This document shows positions 36,860 through 46,067 of a stretch of DNA of 64,000 nt, piece by piece. Source of the DNA: CAWGYT01 sp963826795 (GTDB lineage Bacteria; Planctomycetota; Planctomycetia; Pirellulales; Pirellulaceae); NCBI GenBank assembly GCA_963826795.1, contig CAWGYT010000012.1, forward strand, positions 1 to 64,000, in the 5' to 3' direction. The notes under the pieces were generated by a model, which was not told the origin of the DNA, ran no database searches, and saw only the letters and a list, made by a program, of their open reading frames with translations. Made by a program: the position numbers and the translations under genes. The stretch's first letter is position 1; every line of letters starts with the position of its first letter.

Positions 36860-37051
36860 GTGGTCAAACTGGTCTTGCGAGATCGAGAGAGCATCCAGGA
36901 GGCGGTTCGCCGCTTTCGCAAACTGGTCGAACGCAGCGGGATTAAGAAGGAAATGCGCCGTCGGGAGCATTACGAAAAGCCGAGCGAAACGAAGCGTCGT
37001 GCCCGTTTGCGAGCTGAGCGGCGGTCGCGCCGGACCGCTCTGGTCGGTTAG
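36860..37051 (+). CDS. rpsU: 30S ribosomal protein bS21
   Basis: 63 residues starting at GTG 36860, five bases after a GGGGAG ribosome site; the frame is open further upstream (ATG 36833) but S21 proteins begin exactly at this VKLVLRDRES motif. The sequence continues EAVRRFRKLVERSGI, then REHYEKPSETKRRARL and a basic tail, all typical of bS21, which helps 16S rRNA 3'-end/initiation on the small subunit. Monocistronic. Short C-terminal Lys/Arg tail is normal for the family. Confidence 0.93.
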   Translation: MVKLVLRDRESIQEAVRRFRKLVERSGIKKEMRRREHYEKPSETKRRARLRAERRSRRTALVG

Positions 37052-37083
37052 GCGACGCGACTGACGGATCTCTGCCCGCCCCA

Positions 37084-37150
37084 GGCTGCGGCCCTTCTCT
37101 GGCTGCGGCCCTTCTCTGGCTGCGGCCCTTCTCTGGCTGCGGCCCGTTCC
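37084..37150. repeat. 17-bp tandem repeat
   Basis: GGCTGCGGCCCTTCTCT is repeated about four times just after rpsU, the last copy diverging to CTGCGGCCCGTTCC. Could influence termination or mRNA stability but no hairpin with T tract is present. Confidence 0.75.
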
Positions 37151-37276
37151 ACCCTGCGGCCGGATGCCCTCGGGCTCTTCTCTCACCGGACGCTGTCCCT
37201 TTGCGGTGCGTTGCCCGTTGCGGCCGCCTCGCAAGCCAAGCCAGGTGACCGACGCATCACTCGCCCTGATCCGTGA

Positions 37277-37705
37277 CTACCGCGCTCGACTTGAAGTTGG
37301 GTACGTGACGTAGCGAGCCCCCACGCCGTGCCAGGAGTAGGGGTCCCAGCTGCCACCTGCCCAGGACGGCGAATAGGTGCCGAAATAGGGGATCGGATTG
37401 GCGGTCGGCCGCAGATTGGAGAAGCCGAACCAGCGTTGGGCCTCAAGTCGATGTTGTCGCTGGGCGGCCCGCATCTCGGCCTTCCGACGGACGGCCTCTT
37501 CTGGGCTTTTGTAGCGCTGGTACTCTTGGATGTAGAACCACATCTCCGGAGTCACATCCCCAGTGCTTGGCAAACCCGACAATGTCGACGCACCGAGGTT
37601 GTTGCCCTGAGGCTCGCTCGTCGGCTTCTGGGACCAGCTGGGCGAAACGCCGCAAACCGTTGCAAGCAGTGCCAGCAGCAGCCATCTTGACCGTTGCATG
37701 TTCAT
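37277..37705 (-). CDS. Secreted hypothetical protein (planctomycete-type)
   Basis: 142 residues. A signal peptide is clear (RSRWLLLALLATVCGVSPSWS, cleavage near WSQ). The mature region carries a compact conserved-looking block PEMWFYIQEYQRYKSPEEAV and QRWFGFSNLRPTANPIP, rich in aromatic residues and followed by Trp/Tyr/Gly-rich sequence. I recognise the style as a small exported protein of planctomycetes but not a function. Start could be Met1 or Met3. Monocistronic. Confidence 0.75.
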   Translation of the reverse strand: MNMQRSRWLLLALLATVCGVSPSWSQKPTSEPQGNNLGASTLSGLPSTGDVTPEMWFYIQEYQRYKSPEEAVRRKAEMRAAQRQHRLEAQRWFGFSNLRPTANPIPYFGTYSPSWAGGSWDPYSWHGVGARYVTYPTSSRAR

Positions 37706-37880
37706 CGACCTCCCGAGGATGAGTTGCGCGATACCTCTGAATTCGGTCGCCGAACAAGCACGAGATTAGCGGCACTGGCAAATGAGAACTTCACTTTCCT
37801 TGCTGCTTTGACGCATATTCGGCCAGCTTGACGTCAGCTGAGCCGCCCGACTGCCAACGTCGACCGCCGATCGCCGATGC

Positions 37881-38692
37881 TCATCCCGACGGATCATCGT
37901 CGGGAGAACTTGCCAGCGACGCACTCGGCATCCGGACCACATCCCAATAGTGGCGCGGCGGCCCTGAGACCATCAGCACGTAGACCAGCGGGCCTTCCTG
38001 CCAGGCGGCGACAAGCTGGCCGTTTCGTCCTGTCTGTGGCTGCTGGGGCGGGCGATGCGGGAGCCGTGTCGCATGATGACCGGCATTAAGCACGAACAGG
38101 CGACTGTTTCGCCCTTGGTTACGTAGTTCGAAGACCCTGGCCGAAGGGTCAAACTCGGTCGCGAACGACTGCCAGCGCAACGGGCTGCGCGCAGGAAGCG
38201 TGAGACGGGCGGCGCCGATTCCGACTCGAAGGGAAGCGTTTGCCAACGGTTGGAGGGCTGCCACTTCTGTTGTGCGAGCTGCGCCAGAAGCTGCGGCTCC
38301 AGGCGATCCCATTTCGACGGAATCGTCGCCCAGACCAGCGCCACGATCGCGATCACAACAGCGGCACTTGCCGCCAGTGCGGGGATACGCCGCCAGGTCG
38401 TGCGGCGAGGCCGATCCGCCGCGACGGCCTTTGCGGGGGAAACATCAGCGGATCGCGGCTGAGGTGAGTTCAAAACGGCCAAAATTCGCGCTCGACGATC
38501 GGGCTCGAGTTCCACGCGAGTCAGCCGCGCCGCGATGATCGCATCCAGCGACTCGCGTTGCGGCAGGTCGTGGGCGGGAAGCCGCGGATCGCTCAGTCCC
38601 TCCGGCCGATCATCCGGGTGCTCAGGGAGCGGGTCCCGCCGCCCGCGTGCTGGCTCGCTGCCGTCAGGATGTTGCGACATCGGCGCGGTCAT
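37881..38692 (-). pseudogene. Anti-sigma-factor-like membrane protein, frameshifted
   Basis: Upstream half (38692 to about 38220): N-terminal region of ~85 residues, a single membrane helix (ALAASAAVVIAIVALVWATI), then LLAQLAQQKWQPSNRWQTLPFE. Downstream the sensible sequence is in the next frame (RLTLPARSPLRWQSFATEFD, VYVLMVSGPPRHYWDVVRM) to the stop at 37881. The break lies near 38205-38220 and fits loss of one base in a GCGCCGCCC run. It is preceded on the same strand by an ECF sigma gene 130 bases away, the usual arrangement for a membrane regulator that holds the sigma factor. No zinc-finger anti-sigma motif is seen. Confidence 0.6.
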
Positions 38693-38821
38693 GTTTGCGG
38701 CCCTCTGGTTGAAACAAAATCGATTGCCAAAACTCCCAAGAAGCCGTCGGAGTCAAGCGACACTCCGGCAGCCAACTGCCCCGCCACCGATTTCCATCGC
38801 GGGCCAGCCAGGCGTTGGGCT

Positions 38822-39370
38822 TTACCGAGCCAGCTTTTCCGGGGCCGCCAGGTGCCGTCGGAGCGCTTCTCGGGCGCGTGCCAGGCGACTCATGACCGTA
38901 CCCAGCGGCACGCCCAACTCGGCGGCGATCTCGCGATAGGACAAATCCTCAAAATAAAACATCAGGACCACGACCCGAAATTCGTCGCGGAGGCCATCCA
39001 ACGCCCGTTGGACGGCCTCGTCGTCGCACGAGCTCTCGCGTTGCGGCGTCTCCCAGACCTCATTGACCTCCAACCCGACCTGACTGGCCACCAGCGGCTG
39101 GGGGCGCCGAAAGCTTTTCAGGTACAGGTTTCGCAGAATTTTCGCGAGCCAGCCCCGCAAGTGCGCCGCGTCCCGCAGTTGCCCTTGCCGCTGCTGGGCG
39201 ACGAGAAACGCGGTTTGGGCCAGATCTTCGGCCATGTCACGCGATCCAGTCAGACGATAGGCATAGGCGAACAGCCACTCGACCTGTTCACCCAACGGCA
39301 GATCCTCCGATCCGTGTCGCGCGGACCAAGGGGATTGACGCCCCATCGCCTCCGCCTCTTCGTTCTTCAT
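38822..39370 (-). CDS. ECF-type RNA polymerase sigma factor
   Basis: 182 residues from ATG 39370 (GGGAAAGGG nearby); the frame remains open upstream to 39790 antisense to uvrB, which is not coding. Sigma-70 region 2 is recognisable (WLFAYAYRLTGSRDMAEDLA, then TAFLVAQQRQ...LRGWLAKILRNLYLKSFRR), and region 4 (LRDEFRVVVLMFYFEDLSY, YREIAAELGVPLGTVMSRL) is a helix-turn-helix for the -35 element. The downstream frameshifted membrane protein is its probable regulator. Regulon unknown. Confidence 0.9.
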   Translation of the reverse strand: MKNEEAEAMGRQSPWSARHGSEDLPLGEQVEWLFAYAYRLTGSRDMAEDLAQTAFLVAQQRQGQLRDAAHLRGWLAKILRNLYLKSFRRPQPLVASQVGLEVNEVWETPQRESSCDDEAVQRALDGLRDEFRVVVLMFYFEDLSYREIAAELGVPLGTVMSRLARAREALRRHLAAPEKLAR

Positions 39371-39527
39371 GATCCCTTTCCCGGGGTGAATATTCCCGGC
39401 TTGCCGGAGAAGTTGGGGCGGGAGGTCCGTTCGCCAACGTGGCCCCGCGTGCCCGCCATCGAATCCAACCCGGCTTCCGATCCTCGACTCGGGTCTCCGG
39501 ACGGACCGCCCTTGCGGTCTTCGTTGC

Positions 39528-41603
39528 CTAGGTCGACTTCTTGGGCCGAGGCACGCGAGTCCCCGACTTCCCGGTCCGCCCGCGTCGCGTTCCGCGCGAT
39601 TGCTTATTCGGCAGCGCCACGTCCGAGATCTTCTGCCCGACCGAATCCTGAACGGCTGAAATCTGATCGCGCAGGGCCGCGGCACGTTCAAACTGCAGGC
39701 TTTCGGCCGCGGCATACATTTCGGACTCGAGCTCTTGGAGATACTCCTCCGTAATGTAAACCGCCTCATCGGTGCGACCCACGGCCGCATTGGCCTCCCG
39801 ATGAGCCGACGCTTCCGCCTCGATCCCTCGCCGAATCGTCTTTCGCACCGACTCGGGAGTGATCCCGTGCTCCCGATTATAGGCCTCCTGAATCGCCCTC
39901 CGCCGAAGCGTTTCGTCGATCGCCCGTTGCATCGATTCAGTCACTTTGTCGGCATACAAAATCACCTTCGCATTGACATGCCGCGCGGCGCGGCCAATCG
40001 TCTGCACGAGAGATGTTTCGCTGCGCAGGAATCCTTCTTTGTCGGCATCCAGAATCGCAACCAGCGAGACTTCCGGAAGGTCGAGTCCCTCGCGGAGCAA
40101 ATTCACGCCGACCAACGCCTCGAACTCGCCCGCCCGCAGATCTCGCAGTAGCTCGACCCGCTCAAAGGCATCCAGCTCGCTATGGAGCCACTTGCATTTG
40201 ACGCCGTGGTCGCTGAAGTATGCCGCCAGATCTTCCGCCAATCGCTTGGTGAGCGCCGTCACGAGTACCCGCTCACCGACATCCGCACGGGCCCGGATCT
40301 GCTCGAGCAGGTGCGGCACTTGCCCTCGCGCGGAAACCACTTCGACCACCGGGTCCAGCAACCCCGTCGGGCGAATCACCTGTTCCACAATTTCGCCGCC
40401 CGTCTGCCCCAATTCGTACTCTCCGGGCGTCGCCGACACAAACATGACCTGATTGATCATTCCTTCCCATTCGTCGAACTTCAACGGCCGATTATCGAGT
40501 GCGCAGGGAAGCCGAAAGCCGTGCTCAACCAGCGTCATCTTGCGACTACGGTCGCCCGCGTACATCGCGCGAACCTGAGGGATGGTGACGTGCGATTCAT
40601 CCACGAACAACAAGAAGTCTTTGGGGAAGAAGCTGAACAACGTATCGGGCTTTGATCCCGGCGGCCTTCCCGACAGCGGCCGGCTGTAGTTCTCGACCCC
40701 AGGGCAATAACCGACCTCGGTCATCATTTCGATGTCGAATCGCGTGCGGGCGTTGAGCCGCTGAGCTTCCAACAGCTTGCCCTGGCCTCGAAATCGCTCG
40801 AGTTGTTCCTCCAACTCGCCCCGAATTTCCTCCACCGCCGCTGCGATCCGCTCCTCCGGCATCACAAAGTGCTTGGCGGGGTAAACGAAGAACTGCGGTT
40901 CCTGCCGGATCACTGAGCCGCTCACCGGATCAATCAGTGACAACTGTTCGACTTCGTCCCCCCACAACTCGATCCGGACGGCGAATTCCTCATACGACGG
41001 CCAGAGTTCAATGCAGTCGCCTCGGACGCGAAAACGACCTCGTTCGAAAGCCACGTCGTTCCGGTCGTATTGAATGTCGATCAGGCGCCGCAAAACCTCA
41101 TCTCGATCCACCATCTCTCCGACTCTTAACGCGACCATCATTTTGCGATAGTCATCCGGAGATCCAAGACCGTAGATACACGACACGCTGGCCACAATGA
41201 TCACGTCGCGCCGGCTAACCAAGGCACTTGTCGACGCCAGACGCAGACGGTCGATTTCCGAGTTGATCGAGGCATCTTTCTCGATGTAGATATCCCGCTG
41301 CGGAATGTAAGCTTCAGGCTGATAATAGTCGTAATAACTCACAAAATAATGGACGGCGTTGCGCGGAAAGAACTCCTTGAATTCTGAATAAAGCTGGGCC
41401 GCTAACGTCTTGTTGTGCGAAATCACGAGCGCCGGACGTTGTAACCGCTGAATCACGTTGGCCATCGTGAAGGTCTTGCCCGAACCCGTGACGCCTTTCA
41501 AGACCTGAAACTTCTGCCCCGCCAGCGCCGCGTCGACCAGGCCTTGGATTGCCTGCGGCTGGTCACCGGCTGGCTGAAACGCACTTTCGAGCTCAAAGAC
41601 CAT
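39528..41603 (-). CDS. uvrB: Excinuclease ABC subunit B
   Basis: 691 residues from ATG 41603 (MVFELESAFQPAGDQPQAI), the standard UvrB start; the frame to 41678 is extra. Helicase-like DNA damage-verifying subunit of nucleotide excision repair. Walker A LKGVTGSGKTFT, beta-hairpin YYDYYQPEAYIPQRDIYIEK, DEAD-type box LLFVDESHVTIPQ, helicase motif VGVNLLREGLDLPEVSLV and QTIGRAARHVN are present, followed by the C-terminal UVR motif (EMYAAAESLQFERAAALRDQ) for UvrC contact and a basic tail. Monocistronic here; uvrA and uvrC are not in the window. Confidence 0.97.
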   Translation of the reverse strand: MVFELESAFQPAGDQPQAIQGLVDAALAGQKFQVLKGVTGSGKTFTMANVIQRLQRPALVISHNKTLAAQLYSEFKEFFPRNAVHYFVSYYDYYQPEAYIPQRDIYIEKDASINSEIDRLRLASTSALVSRRDVIIVASVSCIYGLGSPDDYRKMMVALRVGEMVDRDEVLRRLIDIQYDRNDVAFERGRFRVRGDCIELWPSYEEFAVRIELWGDEVEQLSLIDPVSGSVIRQEPQFFVYPAKHFVMPEERIAAAVEEIRGELEEQLERFRGQGKLLEAQRLNARTRFDIEMMTEVGYCPGVENYSRPLSGRPPGSKPDTLFSFFPKDFLLFVDESHVTIPQVRAMYAGDRSRKMTLVEHGFRLPCALDNRPLKFDEWEGMINQVMFVSATPGEYELGQTGGEIVEQVIRPTGLLDPVVEVVSARGQVPHLLEQIRARADVGERVLVTALTKRLAEDLAAYFSDHGVKCKWLHSELDAFERVELLRDLRAGEFEALVGVNLLREGLDLPEVSLVAILDADKEGFLRSETSLVQTIGRAARHVNAKVILYADKVTESMQRAIDETLRRRAIQEAYNREHGITPESVRKTIRRGIEAEASAHREANAAVGRTDEAVYITEEYLQELESEMYAAAESLQFERAAALRDQISAVQDSVGQKISDVALPNKQSRGTRRGRTGKSGTRVPRPKKST

Positions 41604-41702
41604 GAGGAGGCGATCGTTTCTGGAAAGGTCGTCGAAGTGGCCCGAGTGCCTGTCCGCGGGACGCCCCACGCCGGACAAGAAACCACGTCCAGTCTCAATC
41701 GA

Positions 41703-42266
41703 CTATTCTAGCGAACGCAGCCGGGTTGTGTCTCGCAAGCGAGCGTCACGAGTCGTTTCAGCGCGAGCCATCCCAGCGGAGGGCGGTTCGCCGTGAAACG
41801 GGTCGAAGGGCCAGAGTTGTTCGGTCAGGGCCGCCGCCTTCTTCGGCCCGATGCCGCGGACCCGCTGGAGGTCGGCCAAACAGCGATACGGCCCTCGTTC
41901 ATCACGCGACCGCACGATCCGCCGTGCCAAGGTCTCACTGACGCCCGGCAGCAGGCAGAGTTCCGGCCAGTCGCAAGCGTTCAAGTCCAGACGCGCGCCG
42001 TAGGCAACGGTCGTCAATTGACGGGACGAGAGTAAACGATCTTCCAGGCCCCCCGAATAGAGATAGTACAGGGCCAAGGACAAAGCGGCCGCGGCCAGCA
42101 GGTGCAATATCGCCGATTCATCGTGCCGGCGCAACCATCCGTTCAGGAGCTGCCGCGGAGCCGCCTCATCCTGAGCCGAGAGGGGCACCAAGCCGATCGC
42201 GGCAGCGGTCCCGCCGGCCCGCTGCCTCGCGTCAGTCGGCTCGTCGGCTGATTTCCGCGCATCCAT
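41703..42266 (-). CDS. ComEA-like helix-hairpin-helix membrane protein
   Basis: 187 residues from Met at 42266 (the frame extends to 42323). One membrane helix (about 55-75, ILHLLAAAALSLALYYLYSG) and a C-terminal double helix-hairpin-helix DNA-binding domain: RLDLNACDWPELCLLPGVSE then RIVRSRDERGPYRCLADLQ and RVRGIGPKKAAALTEQL. Similar proteins bind DNA at the membrane during uptake (ComEA). No other competence genes are adjacent, so a role in transformation is only a possibility. Confidence 0.82.
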   Translation of the reverse strand: MDARKSADEPTDARQRAGGTAAAIGLVPLSAQDEAAPRQLLNGWLRRHDESAILHLLAAAALSLALYYLYSGGLEDRLLSSRQLTTVAYGARLDLNACDWPELCLLPGVSETLARRIVRSRDERGPYRCLADLQRVRGIGPKKAAALTEQLWPFDPFHGEPPSAGMARAETTRDARLRDTTRLRSLE

Positions 42267-42355
42267 GCCAGCACTCGCCGCGACTCCACGACAAAGTGGC
42301 CCAACGAAACCGGGCAATTCCACCGAAGCTAGGCGATGATGGAACCCGAACCGGC

Positions 42356-43624
42356 CTAGTCCAGCACCTTCGCCCCGCTGATGAGCTTGATGAACTCCGC
42401 ATTGCTCTTGAATTTGGCGAGCTGCCGCGTGAGTTGCTCCATCGCGTCAACGTGGTGCATTGTCGTGAGTGTCCGACGCAGCATGGTCACGGCATGCAGG
42501 GTTTCCGGATCGTGCAGCAACTCTTCGCGACGCGTGCCCGATTGAGTGATGTCAATGGCCGGCCAAACCCGCCGGTCGGCCAGCTTTCGGTCGAGCACCA
42601 ACTCCATGTTGCCCGTGCCCTTGAACTCCTGAAAAATAAGTTCGTCCATCCGACTTCCCGTATCAATCAGGGCGGTCCCGACGATCGTCAATGACCCCCC
42701 TTCCTCGAAGACTCGGGCCGTTGCGAACAGCTTCTTGGGGATGTCCATTGCCTTGATGTCAACGCCGCCCGACATCGTACGGCCCGTGTTCCCGACCCAC
42801 TTATTGAAGGCCCGGGCCAACCGAGTGATGGAGTCCATCAGCAGAAACACGTCTTTCCCCATTTCCGCCAGACGACGGCATCGCTCCAAGACCAATTGCG
42901 AGATCCGCACGTGGCTCTCAACGTCCTGATCCAAGCTGCTCGCGATGACTTCGCCGTTTACGTTGCGGCGCATGTCCGTGACCTCTTCCGGCCGTTCGTC
43001 AATCAGCAACACGATCAGGTGGAGGTTGGGGTAGTTCTGGGCAATCCCCCGCGCGATGTGCTGCATCAGGATTGTCTTCCCGGTGCGCGGCGGTGCGACG
43101 ATCAGGGCCCGCTGCCCCTTACCGAGCGGCGTCAACAGATCCATCACCCGCGTGCTGAGCGGATCCGGACCAGTCTCCAAACGCAGCCAGCTCTCCGGAT
43201 TGATCGCCGTCAATTCGTCGAACGCTTTGACGTTGACATATTCCTCCGGCGGCATGCCGTCGACGTCGGTGATTTCTCGCAACCGAGGTCCCTGCTGCTT
43301 GCGGGCGCGCTGCACCATGCCGGTGATCATCAGTCCTTCCCGAAGGCGGTACTTGTCGATCATCGTGCCAGGCACGAAGGGATCCGACCGCACGCGGTCG
43401 TAGTTGTTGGTGGGACTGCGCAGAAATCCGTAACCGTTGGGATGCAGTTCCAACATGCCACGCCCCTCTTGGAGCGTTTCGGCCTCCCCATTTTCGATGG
43501 GTTCCACGTCGGCAGTCGGCGCTGGTCGGACACCCTGATCGGGCGGCCTACGTCGGCGGCGGCTACGATTTTGCGTTCCGCGAGGACTCCCCTTGGGTCC
43601 CCTTGGTTTCCTTTTCTTCCCCAT
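42356..43624 (-). CDS. rho: Transcription termination factor Rho
   Basis: 422 residues from ATG 43624, preceded by GGTGAGGAT. Hexameric RNA helicase that ends transcription. N-terminal basic extension KKRKPRGPKGSPRGTQNRSR, then the RNA-binding CSD (MLELHPNGYGFLRSP), Walker A APPRTGKTILMQHIA, Walker B VFLLMDSITRLARAFN, Q-loop and R-loop TGRTMSGGVDIKAMDIPKK. All catalytic motifs are present. The N-terminal ~45-residue Arg/Lys-rich tail is longer than in E. coli, as in many high-GC bacteria. Monocistronic. Confidence 0.97.
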   Translation of the reverse strand: MGKKRKPRGPKGSPRGTQNRSRRRRRPPDQGVRPAPTADVEPIENGEAETLQEGRGMLELHPNGYGFLRSPTNNYDRVRSDPFVPGTMIDKYRLREGLMITGMVQRARKQQGPRLREITDVDGMPPEEYVNVKAFDELTAINPESWLRLETGPDPLSTRVMDLLTPLGKGQRALIVAPPRTGKTILMQHIARGIAQNYPNLHLIVLLIDERPEEVTDMRRNVNGEVIASSLDQDVESHVRISQLVLERCRRLAEMGKDVFLLMDSITRLARAFNKWVGNTGRTMSGGVDIKAMDIPKKLFATARVFEEGGSLTIVGTALIDTGSRMDELIFQEFKGTGNMELVLDRKLADRRVWPAIDITQSGTRREELLHDPETLHAVTMLRRTLTTMHHVDAMEQLTRQLAKFKSNAEFIKLISGAKVLD

Positions 43625-44517
43625 ATCCTCACCCGGAAGAATGACTGCCGCCCAATGCAACTCACAGGGCAGCGAACAGGAGATCGTCGCAGCATGACGT
43701 TCGGTCTGTCATGAGATGCGGTGCCAGACCGCGACGAATACTCAGAAAAAAACTCGGTTTCAGTAGAATCGACGATCTCAGTTGCGCAAGCCCCAAGCTG
43801 ACAGCGTTCGCGGATCAAGTAGGTTCCGGCGGTCGTGTCACCTTACGCGAGCGTTATCTGATGCGAGCCGACACAAATCCCTTCCTCATCGAGGCGAACC
43901 GTCGCCTCATAATCCCTTTGTGCAGGGATGCCATCCAAAGCCGTGTCAATTTCAGCTCAACCCACCCCGCTTACCATTGTCCAATAGGAATCGCGCTGAA
44001 CCCTTCTTTGGCGAAGGAGTCATCCGCCGCCTTGTCGATCCGCACGACAAGGCTCTTGGCTCAAGCAGATAACGAAGCTCGAGAAGCGCTGGTCGCCCAA
44101 AAGCAGAGAGCCGTCCTAACGGCCGATGTTGCCGGGGCGCCCGAGAGGCGGGCACAGCGCCTACATACAGGGGCAGATATTCATCAACTATCGGCATGTT
44201 ACTCATGATGGGCGCCGTGTCAAGCTATCATTTGAACTTTGTGACGATTGGCGCAGCGACCCCAGGCCGGCGGACCCCAGGCTGCGGTACGCTCGCGATG
44301 CTCGCCTGACGGATCCGAGGCGCACTTGCGCGGGGCTCGAGCGTCCCCGCGATCGGCCGAGCGAGGCCGCGACCCGGCCGGCGAGAGCCAGCAGCCTTTT
44401 TCCCTCAATCTCGCCCTAATTGACATTTTCGTTGCTTGTTCCCAGCGCCCGTTTCCGATCTTTCCGTACGGGATCGTTGTCCCTTCGAAAGGATGGTTAC
44501 CAGGGAAGGTGAACGTG
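43625..44517. other. Long intergenic region between rho and the thioredoxin/YHS gene
   Basis: About 890 bases without a supportable gene. A minus-strand frame at 43952-44206 begins plausibly (MSNMPIVDEYLPLYVGAV) but turns into Arg-rich, motif-free sequence. The left end contains the rho promoter (divergent). The right end must hold the promoter of the next gene. No tRNA, hairpin with T-run or repeat stands out. Confidence 0.4.
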
Positions 44518-45831
44518 ATGCAGCGTTTCATACAGCTTGTGGCATTCTCGATTGTGACATGGACCGTCGTGGCTTCGGCCCATGCGGCCGAGGAAATCCG
44601 CTGGAAGACGGACTTGGAATCAGCGATGCAAGAGGCCGAGCAGTTGCATCGGCCGCTGTTGTTGCATTTCTGGACGCCCGAGTGCGTGCCCTGTCGGCGG
44701 CTGGAACAGAACGTGTTCAATCAGCCTCGTGTCGTGGAAACGCTGCAAGAGTTCTTTGTGCCGGTCAAAATCAACGCCAACGAACACCCCGAATTGGCTG
44801 CTCGTTATCGCATCAACAGCGTCCCCAAGGACGTGATCGTCACGGCCAGCAACAGCGAACTGCACCGCCTCTATACGCCTCAGGACCCCAACCAATACGT
44901 CGCTCAGCTGAGCGCCGTCGCGTTCCGAGCGGGTACTAGCCGCTCGGCGCTGCCTCCCATGGAGGGCCGCTCGGCAGCCGATCCGCGCGCGTCCGAAATG
45001 GCTGGCTCCGCGGGCAAATTGCCGCCGCGAAGTGGCTATAGCCGCTACTCCGATCCGTCCGCGATGGACTCGGGCTACGCCGACTCGCAGCCGACTTCGC
45101 CCGGATCACGCGCCGAACGCGAAGCCGTGGCGGAGCCGCAGGAGGTCATCAATCGTTTTGCGAGTCGCCATCAGGACCGTCGGCCGCCCGACGAACTGCC
45201 CGCCAATTCGGTGGCTGTGTCGGGCGACGAGCGACCGGGCAGCTCCCGCTGGGGAGCCTGGCCCGGCCCCGAATCGGAGGTATCGCCCGAGACCGCCCGC
45301 TCACCACGCACCGCCCAAACGACCGAGCCCGCGGCCACGCGTCCTGGCTCCGACGTCCCTGCGGGGAACCACGAAAACGCAACCGCCGACGCCCCTGCTC
45401 GCGGCCCGATGCTGGCTAACGGCGGAGCGCAAGCGGCACCGGCGCGGCCGGCTGCTCCTTCGGCGCTGGGCCTGGACGGTTACTGCCCGGTCACATTGCT
45501 CCGCGACAACAAGTGGGTGGCAGGTGACCCACGCTTCGGGATCAAGCACCGCGGACGAGTTTATTTGTTCGCAAGCCAGCGTGAGCAAGACGTCTTTTAC
45601 GCCGATCCCGACGAGTTTAGCCCCGTCCTGGCCGGCCTTGATCCGGTCCACCTCACGGAGCGGGGCGAGGCGGTCGAGGGAGCGCGCGCCCACGGCGTCG
45701 TCTATCGCAAGCGGGTGTACCTCTTCCAAACCGAGGAAAACCTGCAGCGATTCTGGCAGGATCCCGAACACTTCGCGTCGCCCATTCGGCAGGCGATGGA
45801 AACGGGCGACGTTGAGCGTCTGTTCCGTTGA
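44518..45831 (+). CDS. Secreted thioredoxin-domain protein with C-terminal YHS-like domains
   Basis: 437 residues from ATG 44518 after a GGGAAGG ribosome site; the frame is open to 44248 but without features. Signal peptide FIQLVAFSIVTWTVVASAHA. Thioredoxin-like domain (25-140) with redox pair in TPECVPCRRLE (C56, C59) and the cis-Pro at SVPKDV. A long Pro/Ser/Ala-rich linker (150-330) follows, then two YHS-type modules (GYCPVTLLRDNKWVAGDPRF, IKHRGRVYLFASQREQDVF; a second, GVVYRKRVYLFQTEENLQRF). Probably extracytoplasmic; disulfide or metal handling is inferred only from the domains. The final codons lie in a 16-base tandem repeat. Confidence 0.8.
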   Translation: MQRFIQLVAFSIVTWTVVASAHAAEEIRWKTDLESAMQEAEQLHRPLLLHFWTPECVPCRRLEQNVFNQPRVVETLQEFFVPVKINANEHPELAARYRINSVPKDVIVTASNSELHRLYTPQDPNQYVAQLSAVAFRAGTSRSALPPMEGRSAADPRASEMAGSAGKLPPRSGYSRYSDPSAMDSGYADSQPTSPGSRAEREAVAEPQEVINRFASRHQDRRPPDELPANSVAVSGDERPGSSRWGAWPGPESEVSPETARSPRTAQTTEPAATRPGSDVPAGNHENATADAPARGPMLANGGAQAAPARPAAPSALGLDGYCPVTLLRDNKWVAGDPRFGIKHRGRVYLFASQREQDVFYADPDEFSPVLAGLDPVHLTERGEAVEGARAHGVVYRKRVYLFQTEENLQRFWQDPEHFASPIRQAMETGDVERLFR

Positions 45832-45866
45832 GCGTCGGTTCCGTTGAGCGTTGGTTCCGTTGAGCG
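45811..45866. repeat. 16-bp tandem repeat overlapping the end of the YHS gene
   Basis: GTTGAGCGTCTGTTCC, GTTGAGCGTCGGTTCC and GTTGAGCGTTGGTTCC follow one another, with a fourth partial GTTGAGCG. The first copy codes for the final residues VERLF(R) of the upstream protein, and the stop codon TGA is contributed by the next copy. The array therefore extends the natural 3' end and adds further TGA triplets downstream. Confidence 0.8.
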
Positions 45867-45939
45867 ACCGACTTCAGGCGACCGATGGTTCCGTTGGCGA
45901 GGCGGACTCGTGCAACCGACTTCGCGGGTTCGGCACTAG

Positions 45940-46067
45940 TGCTTTGTCACAGCTTGATTTTGGGGTGCCTGGGGTCGAACGAAGTGAGCCCCCAGACCGC
46001 AATTTTCCGGGGGCTCACTTCGTTCGACCCCGGCCACCCAACCCTCAATTTCAGCTGTGACAAAGCA
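45940..46067. mobile_element. Hairpin MITE, copy 2 (inverted relative to copy 1)
   Basis: Same ~128-base element as 32375-32503, reverse-complemented, differing by about three positions. CTAG at 45936-45939 and at 46068-46071 frame it as target duplication. The right-hand CTAG supplies the TAG stop codon of glpK on the minus strand. The two copies bracket 13.4 kb of housekeeping genes in inverted orientation. Confidence 0.88.

Noticed and set aside
43952..44206. Minus-strand frame starting MSNMPIVDEYLPLYVGAV
   Set aside because: Only the first ~20 residues look like protein. The rest is Arg-rich and no homologous pattern is visible; left unannotated.
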